A DNA stretch of 64,000 bases from Turritopsis dohrnii (Eukaryota; Cnidaria; Hydrozoa; Anthoathecata; Oceaniidae). The position numbers and the translations under genes are program-made. The stretch spans positions 186,001 to 250,000 of the forward strand of contig BQMF02000335.1 in NCBI GenBank assembly GCA_027922465.2, given 5' to 3'. Shown one piece after another: positions 36,021-48,206 of this stretch (position 1 is its first letter; each line of letters begins with the position of its first letter). The notes below the pieces were generated by a model. That model was not told where the DNA came from. It saw only the letters and a program-made list of their open reading frames with translations, and did no database searches.

Positions 36021-38640
36021 ACTTAATCAAAATATTGATAATACTTAGATAAAATATATATTTTATTTATTTACAGCTGTTAATTTCCACACCTTTGATG
36101 AAAATGGAAAATTTTCTTTTCTTTCATATTAAATTTTAAAAATTAAGTACAACAACAACAAAAATTTTGTTACTGAGTTTTGCAGTGCACTAAATTCACT
36201 AGATAAGTTCTGGAAATCACTGGAAATTCAAGGAATATTTGCTGTTGTTGCTGCAGCACCAGCCTTAATCTTAAATCAGTGATAATCTTAAATCAGCCAA
36301 AAGTTGTTTATTGGCTGGTATTTCCATATCTTCCCTTTCTGCCCAGCCATATAAATCTATATCTATAGCTATATAAATTTGTCATTAAATTTCTACTTAT
36401 AATTATTACTTTCAGGATATTGCATACTAGGATTTTCTTTTTTGTTTGATTTATTTAAGTTTGTTTCAATATTGTCATGGTATGATTAGGATTTCTGTAT
36501 CATTATTATTTGAAACCTTTTTCTTTTAGGTAATTATTAAAAAGTATACAAACCATTGAAGAAATAAAACTCATGGTTTTAAATCATGAAGTTGGTGGTT
36601 TGGGGAGGAACAGATTACATTCATTTCATCGATTCATTAATTATTGCTGTTTAATGTAACTTTGGATTAAAAGAGATAGAGTTGGAGGTATGGATTTGAT
36701 TTTAAATCATATTTTGTAATCTTGTAAACCCAATATATAGTTGGATGTTGTATTCTTGGGTGTACAATTTTGCATTTATTTAGTTAAGATGTGTTTTACG
36801 TAAGATATTCATTTTGTGTTTCATGCCTCCCAGGTAGAAAGTTATTTTTAAAAAAACTTCGATGTTGCTGTAGCTGAAACAAGTGTATTCAAGCAAGCAG
36901 AGGGTGAGAGCGACATTCAGTTTTATATGTAATTGTGTCCAAAACAGAGAAGCTTATGTCGTTATTTGACACCATAGCTAACTGCTCTAGGTATTATGTG
37001 CCGTAGTTATAATAGTAAATCGCGCTTTTGGTGTTTGGATGATTGAAGCAGTATTTCAAATTTAAGTTCTAACTCGGTCTACTATTGCAAGCTTCCTATT
37101 TTAATGTGGTGAGAATAGAAGCCTGACGATTATGCATCTTCTTACCGTTATAGCTAAATTATATTTATTTCAAATAGTTATAAATTTCCTTTCTAATCCT
37201 CAGCTGTTCTCTTCATCTTTATTATTCAGAAAATGCTTTTAGACAGTCAATTTATCATAAATAAATCAAATATCTCAATTACAGTTGTCAAAATGTCAAA
37301 AACCATTACCACAACATTAATTTTGCTGCTGAGGTGAGAGCCCACCTTTTACGAATCAAGATCTTTTCCTTTTTATACATATTTGAAGAAAAATGTCATA
37401 TAGTTTATTTGAAAAATACGGGTATTTTTCAAGAAGAAACGCATAATTTCTCAAAATACACTGACACTATTTAATTGATTTTTTGAAGGGCTTTTGAGTA
37501 ATATCAGAAGTGGGGGCATTTCTTATCTTTTATATGTATAACAGCTAGAATTCATGTGACAGAAAAGAATCTGTTTATTCCTGACGAGAACGACTTAACG
37601 CAAGCGGCTACGGAGGAGTTAGTATTGATATTTTGTAATTCTTTATTATTGCTTAAAGACCAGTTCTAGTTCTATTTGTATACTTTGCATATTTGCCGCT
37701 GACTTGCGGCCTTTTAAGGCTGCTTTATTTATGAATAAATCTTCAAGGTGTAATGAAGATCCGCAATCAGAAGGAAACAAAAACCTCTTGGAGAAGCCTG
37801 TAAGAACTTTCATTCTCTTTTAACAGTGAACAATCTTATATTGTCAATCATGCTATGGACTTGGTGATTTATGTAGGGTACATTCCGATAAGTTTTTAAA
37901 AACTTTTATACTTTACATTTGTAATGTATTTAGATGATCCTGGGATAGGAGATCATGCTTTCCTGCACTACTACTCTTTTTAGTTGTTGCAGAAGATTGT
38001 ATCACGTCAGACGATGTTTAACCCGTTCATGCCCAAACAGACGATCCAGAGCAGTTTTGGTTATTTTTCTTTATAGTTATAGTTACTTTTATGCTATTCT
38101 GTTTTGTCTTAATCAGAACTCAAGCAAAAAATTATAAATTTGATAGTAAATACGAAAGCAGTTGTAGCATTATATGTTTTTTTCTTGTTCCGTTAATGTT
38201 TCTGTCCGTAAGTTTGAGCAGCTATCAATTCGTCTATCTTTTTGCATAATCCACATCGCTGCATCAGACGTGATTCGCAGTCCATTTATATGGTTGCGAA
38301 TGATGAATTTAATGCTCATTATTTACAAACATTAACTGTATTATTTTGTGCAGCAATACTTGTGAGAACAGCAGTAACATTCAACTATTGAAAATGGCTC
38401 TCATATCTCCAGGTAAACCTTTCCAACACAATATATGCAAGGGAATAAAAGATGATAATGAAAGGTATAAACTACTTAGATCGTTTTTAGAGTTTTGTTA
38501 GTTACTTTTATCAATGTTTTTGTTTGAAGATCCAAGAAAAAGATGAGGTTGTTGAAATTTGTAAAGAAACGGAAGTGGAAAATAAAATTTAGGTTCTATT
38601 GATGCCGTTCGAATGGAGTTCCAAAATCAGAAGAAAAGGT
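36021..38640. other. No recognised gene; possible short plus-strand exons
   Basis: Splice-like segments occur at about 37544-37620 ('NLFIPDENDLTQAATEE'), 37748-37800 ('NEDPQSEGNKNLLEKP'), 38353-38412 and 38530-38638. They are acidic or lysine-rich and cannot be joined with confidence. They may be 5' exons of the unidentified segment at 38666-39087. Confidence 0.25.
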
Positions 38641-38665
38641 ATTTAATATCATGACCATTTAAGGG

Positions 38666-39087
38666 CTGCACATACATCGGAGACAAAGTGGATCGCCATT
38701 TTGCCTTATGTTCCTGAAAATGTCGTGAAATATTTCGAGTCACATCAAGTACGGTATTATAATCGTCTCACCAAAATATTTCAATCCGGTCCAACAATAC
38801 CATTGCCCTGCAAGATTTGTCGCAAGTAAGTTGATTGAATGCAAAAGTTTTAATAAAAGTCTGTAATAGAAAGTGAATCATTTTGTCATATTATCATCCA
38901 AATTATATCTTTTTGAACAACCATAGATACTATGATCGTCCATCTACACATTTTCAGAAAGTGGATGGAATTGAGGCTAATCAGCTGAATAACGTAATCT
39001 CCCCAGCACGAGCGATAAACGGAAATTTCCATCGATACCTGAAGACAAAGTTATTTAATAGAGAAATTCCATATATGTTTTATACGT
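38666..39087 (+). CDS. Unidentified coding-like segment, two exons
   Basis: An exon from about 38666 to 38826 reads 'TKWIAILPYVPENVVKYFES' and 'GPTIPLPCKICRK', with a gtaagt donor. The next, from an 'atag' acceptor at about 38928, reads 'YYDRPSTHFQKVDGIEANQL' and 'AINGNFHRYLKTKLFNREIP', ending at a TAG (39085-39087). The frame is preserved over the splice. A C-x2-C pair sits at the junction. I do not recognise the family. The 39293 element begins 200 bp downstream. It may be a truncated gene or transposon exons. Confidence 0.4.
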
Positions 39088-39292
39088 AGCTGAACCTTCG
39101 CTTGGCGGAAAAAGTCGTGGTTTGAGAAAAGTTACAAAATGTTGGATTTACACGGCCGATAGAGTTTTAATGAGATTCCAAAAACGTTTCTCCTGCGACT
39201 TCTTCTGCCCAGCTGAGATTAAACTTGAAAGGCTTTCTTTATCCTCTTCACGTGATTTCAGAGAAACAACAACACTGGAGTTGTTTTTTAAC

Positions 39293-40267
39293 TACCTTAT
39301 CGGCCAAAACTTAGTCGGCCTTAATTTTAGTCGGCCTTAGTTATTAGTCGGCCCTAATTTTAGTCACCTCGTCAAAATTTAGTCACTAAGGGCCGACTAA
39401 TAATTAAGACCGACTAAAAATTTGGGCCATTTCTAAATTTACAATAATGCTTCATGACCCAAGTTGCACATCAATTGAAAGAGGGTAAAAATCCTGCCGA
39501 CATAAAAGTTTCTTCCAAGCTATCAGATTTAAGGCCACTACACGCTGGTTGGATTAAGAGTTTGTATGGTCACATGCAAGAAGAGAGTGAGTCCATCTGC
39601 AATGGATTTAAAGATGCTGGTGTTTTGGAGGCCATAAGTGACGCTCAGAAAATTTACGAGACTATTGAAAATCCGTTTCGATGAGATTGAACTTTTGGTT
39701 TAAAATTATATGCTTACACATATTGTTGATATTTCTATTTAGAACTTTGATGTTTAGATTTTGCATTATTGTAAGTGGTTTTATGAATGTTGCAAAAAAC
39801 TATCAAACTTTTGAAACAAGTACCTTTTTGCCGTTGATTTTAGCTTTTAAGAATGTAATCTTTATGATTTTTCTAGTTTTGAAAATTGAAAGAAAAAGAA
39901 ATGAATCTTTTTAAAGTTATTTTACTCTGTACCACTGTACCAAGCCCCGAAATATCTTTTTTAGTTTCTTATTTTCAAGATATTACGAACAGGTCATTTT
40001 TTGGCGGAAATATAAACCATGAAATTATAAAAACCTTTATAAACTTAATTAGGCTCTATTCAATGATTATATATTCGTAAATTCTTTGTTAAAGTAATAC
40101 AGATATGAAAAGTGGATTAAGGAAAGCTTAATTATAAACTTTTAATTTGGCCCAAATTTTTAGTCGGCCCAAATTTTAGTCGGCCTTAATTATTAGTCGG
40201 CCCTAATTTTAGTCACCTCGTCAAAATTTAGTCACTTAGGGCCGACCAAGTTTTGGCCGATAAGGTA
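39293..40267 (+). mobile_element. Element with TA-type ends and repeated TAGTCGGCC motifs
   Basis: The inverted ends begin 'taccttatcggccaaaactt' at 39293 and end with the near complement at 40267, with TA at each extremity. About eight copies of 'tagtcggcc' or its complement lie within 130 bp of each end. A 77-codon coding relic at 39454-39684 lies between. A relative with 'agtcggac' instead of 'agtcggcc' lies at 50945-51087. Confidence 0.85.
39454..39684 (+). CDS. Transposase C-terminal fragment, probably pogo/CENP-B type
   Basis: An open frame of 76 residues ending at TGA: 'VAHQLKEGKNPADIKVSSKL', 'DLRPLHAGWIKSLYGHMQEE' and 'NGFKDAGV'. This pattern, 'L..LHA.W...LY....' followed by 'NGF..AGI', resembles the end of DDE transposases in the pogo/Tigger-like group, and TA-type ends fit that group. 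No catalytic residues are present. The real gene start is upstream and lost. The assignment is from memory of the family pattern and is tentative. Confidence 0.45.
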   Translation: MTQVAHQLKEGKNPADIKVSSKLSDLRPLHAGWIKSLYGHMQEESESICNGFKDAGVLEAISDAQKIYETIENPFR

Positions 40268-40624
40268 TGTTTTTTGCATGTGTCAAATTTCTTACAACTT
40301 CTTCAACAATTCGCTTTTTGTGCGTACTAAAATTCCTTCTTAAGCTTTCTTTTATTTTTAATTTGGGTATTTCTTGAGAAAACTGATTCGGCTTCGAACT
40401 TGTAAGGCAAAAAGACATATCAAAATATTTTCAAAGTATATTCAAAACCCACGTAATAGATCAAAACTGACTACTGATTTAGCCAAGCCGCAAAAAGTTG
40501 GATAGGTGTATTGATAGAGTTGAAACTAGTTGCCCTGAATGTCGTCTCACTCATAGGCAATTCATCCTGCTACGGTCAACCACAAAGCGCCTTTTCGTTT
40601 CATGCGTCCAACTAAGGATTAAGA
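40268..40624. other. No gene recognised
   Basis: Sequence between the element and the tandem array; nothing supported. Confidence 0.3.
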
Positions 40625-41335
40625 AGACATTGATTTGGTGACATCCTTTGACATGCTTGATCATACTCTTCCACAAAATAAAGGTCTTTTGGAAGTGCTA
40701 TCTTTAAGACGGCATAATACTACTTAAAAATACGTTTGCTCAAAATATGAGGTTCTTTGTGTGAAATGTCAGTTCGTTTTGGATGCAATATCCCAATCAT
40801 GACATGCACCGATCGTTTTCCAGATTGACTCTTATTAAGCAGACATTGATTTGGTGACATCTTTTGACATGTTTGATCATACGCTTCCACAAAATAAAGG
40901 TCTTTTGGAAGTGCTATCTTTAAGACGGCATAATACTACTTAAAAATACGTTTGCTCAAAATATGAGGTTCTTTGTGTGAAATGTCAGTTCGTTTTGGAT
41001 GCAATATCCCAATCATGACATGCACCGATCGTTTTCCAGATTGACTCTTATTAAGCAGACATTGATTTGGTGACATCTTTTGACATGTTTGATCATACGC
41101 TTCCACAAAATAAAGGCCTTTTGGAAGTGCTATCTTTAAGACGGCATAATACTACTTAAAAATACGTTTGCTCAAAATATGAGGTTCTTATGTGAAATGT
41201 CAGTTCGTTTTGGATGCAATATCCCAATCATGACATGCACCGATCGTTTTCCAGATTGACTCTTATTAAGCAGACATTTGGTGACATCTTTTGACATGTT
41301 TGATCATACGCTTCCACAAAATAAAGGCCTTCTTG
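40625..41335. repeat. Tandem array, ~216-bp unit, about 3.3 copies
   Basis: Units start at about 40625, 40842, 41058 and 41273, each beginning 'gacattgatttggtgacat' (the last with a small deletion) and containing 'tctttaagacggcataatac' and 'tgcaccgatcgttttccaga'. The second and third units are nearly identical and the first slightly diverged, so amplification is recent. Confidence 0.95.
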
Positions 41336-42284
41336 TTAGGATTCAAATTCGGACTGTTTTTGACTATCTTCGGTAGGAAATAGCCTTGCGCAAAAGGTTG
41401 AGGAAAAGCAATTAATTAAATGTCAAATATGATGAGTAGTTGCTCATTCTTGTATCACTTTGTTCAGACTCTGTGGCTTCAAGGCTCTTCGTGTCGTCAT
41501 TGTCAGTGTAATATAGGAAATCTGGATTTCTACTTTTGGTACTGGTAAGGATAGAGATGTGCTCTTCGGTGTTTCACTTCTGCATTCGAAAGTGTATTGT
41601 TTTCCTGTCCTGAGCGTCCATCGTTACGTTATGACCCATCATCTCTCATTTCATCTTGAATGTTCTACATGACTTAATAATTCCCATATCATTGTAGCTT
41701 TTCCCTATTTTACATGTATTCGCACCATAAGAACACAAACACGACTGTGATCTGACGACCTCATCTACGTCTCGACCGCCTCACATGTACACTCTGCCGC
41801 TTACTGCGACCTTTATAGCGAATCTGTTGTAAACGAGAGAGTCCAAGAGACTTGCCCAATCCATTATAAAATATCTTGTGCCATTTTTTCAATTTTGTTT
41901 AAAAATAATCCCCACAAAAACATCGACGGATAAGACACTTACTTAAGGAAATTCAACCCCGAAACAAGGTTTCTTGTCTTTTCGATACACATTCGACTGC
42001 TATGATGGACCATTAGAAACCATTAAACCAATATTTAAGAGGTGGGTAGTTATGACGGAGACAAAAATAACCAATAATAATCATTACGATGTGATTTCTT
42101 CTTAATAAGAAAACATACAACTAACAACAGTACTCACCTCAAGCTTGGTTTAAAGTGATGGACAAGTACGTACATTTTATTGTAAATTGTTGCGATAGAA
42201 TCATGAATGAAACATTAACATCGTAGGACGTCTCAGATGTTCAATACTAAAAGTAACGAAATACTCGATACCCGTTGCTACTCT
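41336..42284. other. 3' flank of the KDZ-like gene; no separate gene
   Basis: The minus strand below the stop at 42285 should hold its 3' UTR. No obvious element end was found here. Confidence 0.35.
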
Positions 42285-45200
42285 TTAACCGTCCATACCT
42301 AAACCAGCAATTCTGCGGCGTTTCTCAAAACTATCTGCCCGTGAGATATTCCACTGATGTATGAAATACTGCAAGAAAAACATGAAATGTGTTTGACTCA
42401 TCAGCTTGACTGAAGACTTGATCCGTTGAATATAGGAGTTAAACTGCTCACAAACAGATGTATTGCAATCTTCAAAACCGAGGATTGAGCTTGAACGGAA
42501 AGCGGAAGTACATTTGTGTGTAAAACCGTGAAAAACATCGTGATAGAATCGGGTATGTTGAAAGAAACCTGATTCACGGTTCTTCACGTATTCACTTAAA
42601 CTGCATGCATGATCGTAAAAAACAACTGATGGTGGAATTTCAGCATGCGTATAAAGAGCTGCGCTGGCATCTTTACGTCCTTCACTGCCTGGAATGATGT
42701 GAAAGCCGTAACAATGCCCATGTAGTGGACAAAACCAGAAAAATACAAAGGTCATCCCACTTTGAGAAACCTGTGGGAAAACTTTAATGCATCTTTCTGA
42801 AGGTGTATCGTCAAAGCCAGCTGCTTTCTTTGACGCTCTTTCATTTTCCACGTCGATGGTGAACTTTCTCATTGTTCTCAATTGTTGACCGTGAGATGTG
42901 AAGTAGAAGGCGCGTCCGTACTTTGCTGGGTTATATGTTCCAGTAATAGGAATCGCCGACTCAGATGGCGTATCAAAGGCATGCAAACCCTTCACAAATG
43001 AAGTGAGGTATAACAGCAAATCGATAACATCGGGTGCTGGTAGGCCATTAGACGTAAACTGTGATGATGTTATCAACAGATCTGTCACATCCCGATTGAA
43101 AAATGCTTGTCGATAAGAAAAGTCGAGGACTTGTGATGGCGAGCAGTTGCCAGCAATACAGTCGAAAGCAAATTTTGTTAAAACATCTACTGCACAATAC
43201 GGTATTATTACGTCTACAGAACTATCAGATGACAGTTGCTTAAAAAAAGCCGAAACACTTTTCCTCTCTTTATCATGCATTTGACCAGACAACAATCTAG
43301 TAAATAACGGGACAGCCGGCGATGGGATGCAACCTTTCAACTCTTCCGTCAATGAATTCCATTCTACAAGGGATGTATGAGTTGGACGTTGGTATTCACC
43401 GAGTATTTCTTTCGACAAATTCATTAAATGAAGTCGCATGTTTCGATAAAATGCCGCGTCTCTCTCCTTCTTCGAAACGATGAAAGAGCGATCTGTTCGT
43501 CGTAATGGCGTAGGTAATACAACATCATCATGAACAGTTTCAATAGGATTTACGAAAGCATTTTTAAAACCAATACCAACTTTAGTTCCATCACACGCCA
43601 GTAAAGAGGGTGAACTACCACATCCGTTACATGACTGCCTAAAATCTATCTTCATGTGAGAAGCCCAACCAAACCACCAATTGATAAAGGAGTTAACTGA
43701 CATAAACTGGGAATTAGGATTTCGCACCTTATAACAATAGTTCATAAGTTTCACAAAGCCACTAAAACTCATCTTTCCATTATTTACTGATTCAACGAAT
43801 TGCCATCCCACCTCATAACCAGCACAAACTTTTCCTGACAGACGATAAATGCACTCCATTTCACCAGACCAAGCCAATTCACATTTGCGAGCAACACAGA
43901 AACGCTTATTAACAACAACGTCTAAAGGTCTTTTGTCGGTATAAAGAGTTGAACAGTCTTCTCTCTGTACTATTCCTTCAGGAAATTCATGCGATGACCA
44001 ACCAGCCTAGTTATCAAACAATAATGAATCCTTTTATCATTGGAAGAATTATAACTAGAATAGAGAATTCGTATAATGCTCGAAAAACTTACCATACAAC
44101 TACAAGTACTATCTGGAGCAGGAGGTGTGAAGATTATCAGTTCTTCATTACTGAAATTATCACGCACAATAACGTTTCTTTTTAAAGCTGGGTCAAATCT
44201 ATCATGGGAAACAATTTGTGTACTTGGAGAATTTTTACCAAATGACCACAAACCAGATTCAACATCAAACACTTGTTCCCACTGAAAAAAAGAATTAGAG
44301 TTTGATAATCAAGGTCCATCGGTTGTGAGCTGCTATTTACTAAACGCAACATAATTAGTGACTTATTAGCAAACATTACCTTTTTCTCAGGCAGAAACGT
44401 GGAAATATCATCACTTTCAAGAACAAAATCGTCAAGATTACTCAGGAAGAACGGCTTAAACATTGATAAATGAGGGCATAACTCCGACTCTTCTAACAAG
44501 GACTGGATTTTCCTCTTGTAGCCTTTTCTCATCTTGCAACACAAAGAATGGCATTGTACAACTGTTCGCTTGGTATTGGCGATTGTGAATATAGAAACTA
44601 TCTCAGCACAATCATCCACAACAACGGAATACTTTCTGACATCAGACTTTCCTCTCAAGACCACCACCGGTTGGTCAGCGCAAGATATGGCATTGGTAAC
44701 AAACTAAAATAAGTTCAGAAAATCTATTATCAATTCAAACATGATCATTATGTATTTTTCTTTATTATTTATGGAAATGATACTAACTTACAAGTTCATT
44801 TATATATGGTGGCTTTTCATCAGCGACAGTGTCAGTAAACTTAATTAAATCTTCTAACAGCCGAGTATGGCAGCATTTGAAGCATGAACTGGATTGAGCA
44901 GTACTAAAAACTTTACAACTGCAATTAAAGATATGTTGATTGCCGACCAATGATGAAGTGACATGAACGTACTGATAAGGCTGCAGATTAGGTGTAAAAC
45001 AATTTATCAGTTGTCATAAATAGATTTAAATAAATAGATAAATAGATCAAACTCCTTACCAAAAAGTTTCCGTTTTCACAATCATAATCGTTCATTAAGA
45101 TTTGTTGACGATCTCCATTTAACACTCTCCATTTGCAAGTACCTTTATTAAACAGTTCACCGCAAAAATATCTGCAATAAACGTTCAGATTGTGTTAAAA

Positions 45201-48200
45201 CAGAAGAAATTAAAAAAGAGAAATAGCTTGAACAATCATTATTAATAACCAATCATCTTTGATTAAACCTACTCATCATATTAGGGAAAAGTCTCAATTT
45301 AAGAAAAAGTACCAAAAAATCCATTTTAGGCCATAACCCAGTAGATATCATTCGAAAAAGCAAGTCAGCATGTTTACCTGAATAGTGTTTCCTTGTATTC
45401 TGAATGATAGATTTCTCCACTTCCAATATTCTGAGCAGCATCCACCAAACTACCTGCAGAATCGTCGCTGATATGATCCTCATCAGTATTATCATTTTGG
45501 GACACAGAGGGAACTTCTATCACGCCAATTGTTGAAACTTCACTAGCAGTACCATTATTATTTTCAGCATTGTATGGAATGACAGCTTCTGCAGTGATTT
45601 TACGTTTCGTAGCTTTCCGTCTTTTACAGGAATGATGCTGCTTGACTATTTGATATGGAATTTGGCAAGGGTGAGAATAAACAGCTTTAATAATTGAAAA
45701 CACCAAAAGATTCGAATCTGCTCTGAAATTCACTGCTTGAATAATTCTATTACGTGGTGATCCAGGATAACGTGAACATGATGTGGAGAAACATTGCTCA
45801 AATTTTAAAGTTGAATTATTGTTTTCTTCATGCCAAACCCATTTATGATAATTTGGTACCAAAGAAATATATTTAAATTGTTGCTGGAGGGAAGATGGTG
45901 TGCTTAAAGAACACATCAGATTTAGAGGTTGTGTCAAGGATGGATTTAGACGATAATCAAGGAGCTGTTTTTCTAGATCACTCCATGGCTCTGGTAACGC
46001 AATGAATATCCTAAAATTTGAAAGTCTTGTTGTAAATCAATATGACAGGAAAGAAAACAATTTGCAAAATGAAAACAATTACTTTTTAGAAACATGGTTG
46101 TCTGCTTCAAAACTTTGATGCTTGTGAAGGATGAAAACTGCTGCTTTTAGAATCTTTAATGGTTCTTGACATTTAGTTATACCACTAAATGTACTGCGAA
46201 TATTCCTTTTGTTTTTTGCAACATTTCTAATGTAAATCATTTCATGCGGATTACGTCCAGATGCTAAAATCAATTTAGTTAAATAAATATGACAAATCAC
46301 ATTGTATCACTATTACAAAACTTACAAGTACTATAAGTTTACCTTTTCTTCGTGTAGAGAACAATGTGTCATCACGTGCTTTCTTCATTTCAATGTCCTT
46401 TTCAGTATACACAGCCCAGGGTAAAAACTCTGCTAATGACTTTTCCATTTTTGCAATGAAAAAGCCATTTAAATTCCCAAACTCAAAGTATCTAATGACT
46501 TTATGTGTTACATCATTCATAATAATCTCCATCAATACAGCATAAAATATGGATTCCACAGATCCAGATGATGCCAACGTCAGACATATATCTTCAGCAG
46601 CAAACATATCCTTGTTATCACCGAAAGATTTCAAAGTGATTTTTGTCAGTTCACATTCTAGGTGCATGGCATCATGACAGTACATTATGTTATGAAAGAT
46701 GTGATGTATATCCCCTATAATATGGAAACATGATGGTTTTAAAACTGTGTTATTGGCAAAATTCTAATTTGAAAAACACCCTTCCAAATATATGATAAGC
46801 AATTGACAGAATAATGAAGAAAATGGCTTACCATCACCGAATGAGTTATTGTCTGTTAGCCTGAGATTTTCATTCCTTTCCTGTATAAATATACACATCA
46901 GGAATAGTGAAAAAAAATTATTCAAAATGTGTAATTGACAACAACAGAACTTACAACTTTATCTTTAAATTTCAATGATCTGACACCTAGATAAATATTA
47001 TATACATGTAAGTCCTATTATAACATAATACATTCTAATTGTCATTAAACCAGTTTCACGGAATCAGTTATATACCTTCTGAATTACTACCACTTTCATT
47101 TTCTATGTTTTCGTCATTAATCTAAATGAAGTTGTTTACATCAACATAATAAAAGAATATCACACAAGTATAATTTTCTTATTATGATTATATTTCTCTT
47201 TATACATCATATGAATCTTACATTTCTTTCAGAAATCTCAATGTTCTCTGCAACAGTCAAGGAGTTTCCATCTAAAACTATAAGAAAATCACTTTATCAT
47301 TTAGAAAAACACTGAAATATACCATTGAAATTATCATTCTTATTTGAATGGCTTTCTTCAGATAAAATTTGTAATGAATGGTGATAAAATTGTATTACAT
47401 GCTTTTTTCTATAAGAACCAGTAAAATCTGACCTGAGGCTGGCTGTTCTTATTTTTTCAGCTTTTTTCAGCCTGAATTGTTCTTATTTTATTCTTAGCTT
47501 TAAGAACACAGTTTCAGATTTCAGCCTCATTTTGTTCTGATTTATGGAACTTCCAGTAAAACAGAAATAAATCTTTTTTAAAAACAACTGATAAAAACCA
47601 TTCTTGCTGTTCAGTAATAACCCATGATGGCACCTTTATTGAAGGTGAAAAAAAAAACAACAATAAACTTCTAAACCATTTGTATACCAGTGAGAGAATT
47701 CACATCGTGAATTGTTCTTATTTTACAAGAAAATTCAGGCTCAGGCTGTTCCTAATTTTTGTGACATTGATTTGAGGCTTATTTTGTTCTTATTTTTTGG
47801 CCAAATCTGAGGCTTGTGTTCTTATAAAATAGTTCTTAAAAAATATTTTATAATAATTCTAAAATTACTGAAAACCAATAATATATTTATGTGTCTTTCC
47901 TTTTTGGAATCATATGTTTGTGTAGTAGGTAATCTTATACTGATTCTCCCTTGAACAATTATTCTTAAAAAGTAGTAATACAAAAGGATCTCAGCTGAGG
48001 AAAAGATCTTTTTGAAATTCATAACTTATCTGCAAATATTTATTTATTTATATAACATATTTATTCTTAATACTCTTTTATGAAGTTTCCCCCATCATAA
48101 ATATCCCACTGGACAGAGTTTCTACTGAATCTAAAAATTGTTAATGCTTACCAAGAACATTATCATCATTCACATTGAAGTCAATATTGCATTCATTTAC

Positions 48201-48206
48201 ACACTC
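42285..48206 (-). CDS. KDZ/HMGXB3-like transposase-domain gene, at least 13 exons, frame intact
   Basis: Coding exons joined by splice sites with matching phase: 48206-48152, 47271-47222, 47121-47076, 46986-46955, 46880-46832, 46714-46343, 46263-46083, 46010-45378, 45171-45060, 44980-44792, 44703-44380, 44281-44093 and 44006-42285. This gives 1317 codons with no internal stop. Residues 1-65 are acidic. The middle has a basic patch ('SCKRRKATKRKI') and a cysteine cluster ('CSCKVFSTAQSSSCFKCCH'). The last exon carries 'LACDGTKVG', 'FYDHACSLSEY', 'FYHDVFHGFTHKC' and 'CEQFNSYIQ', in the order seen in KDZ (Kyakuja-Dileera-Zisupton) transposases and the related HMGXB3-like proteins; the D residues and final E are candidate catalytic residues. 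The start codon was not found; more 5' exons probably exist. Family call is tentative, exon structure firm. It is either a live transposon or a domesticated gene. Confidence 0.7.
47411..47827. mobile_element. MITE with TGTTCTTATTTT motifs in an intron of the KDZ-like gene
   Basis: The ends 'tataagaac' and 'gttcttata' are inverted. 'tgttcttatttt' recurs at least five times, with 'tctgacctgaggctggctg' near the left end. A related copy lies at 63400-63535. It sits between the first two recovered exons and leaves the splice sites intact. Confidence 0.65.

Noticed and set aside
40625..41335. CRISPR-like array
   Set aside because: The units are 216-bp contiguous repeats without short repeat/spacer structure, and the genome is eukaryotic.
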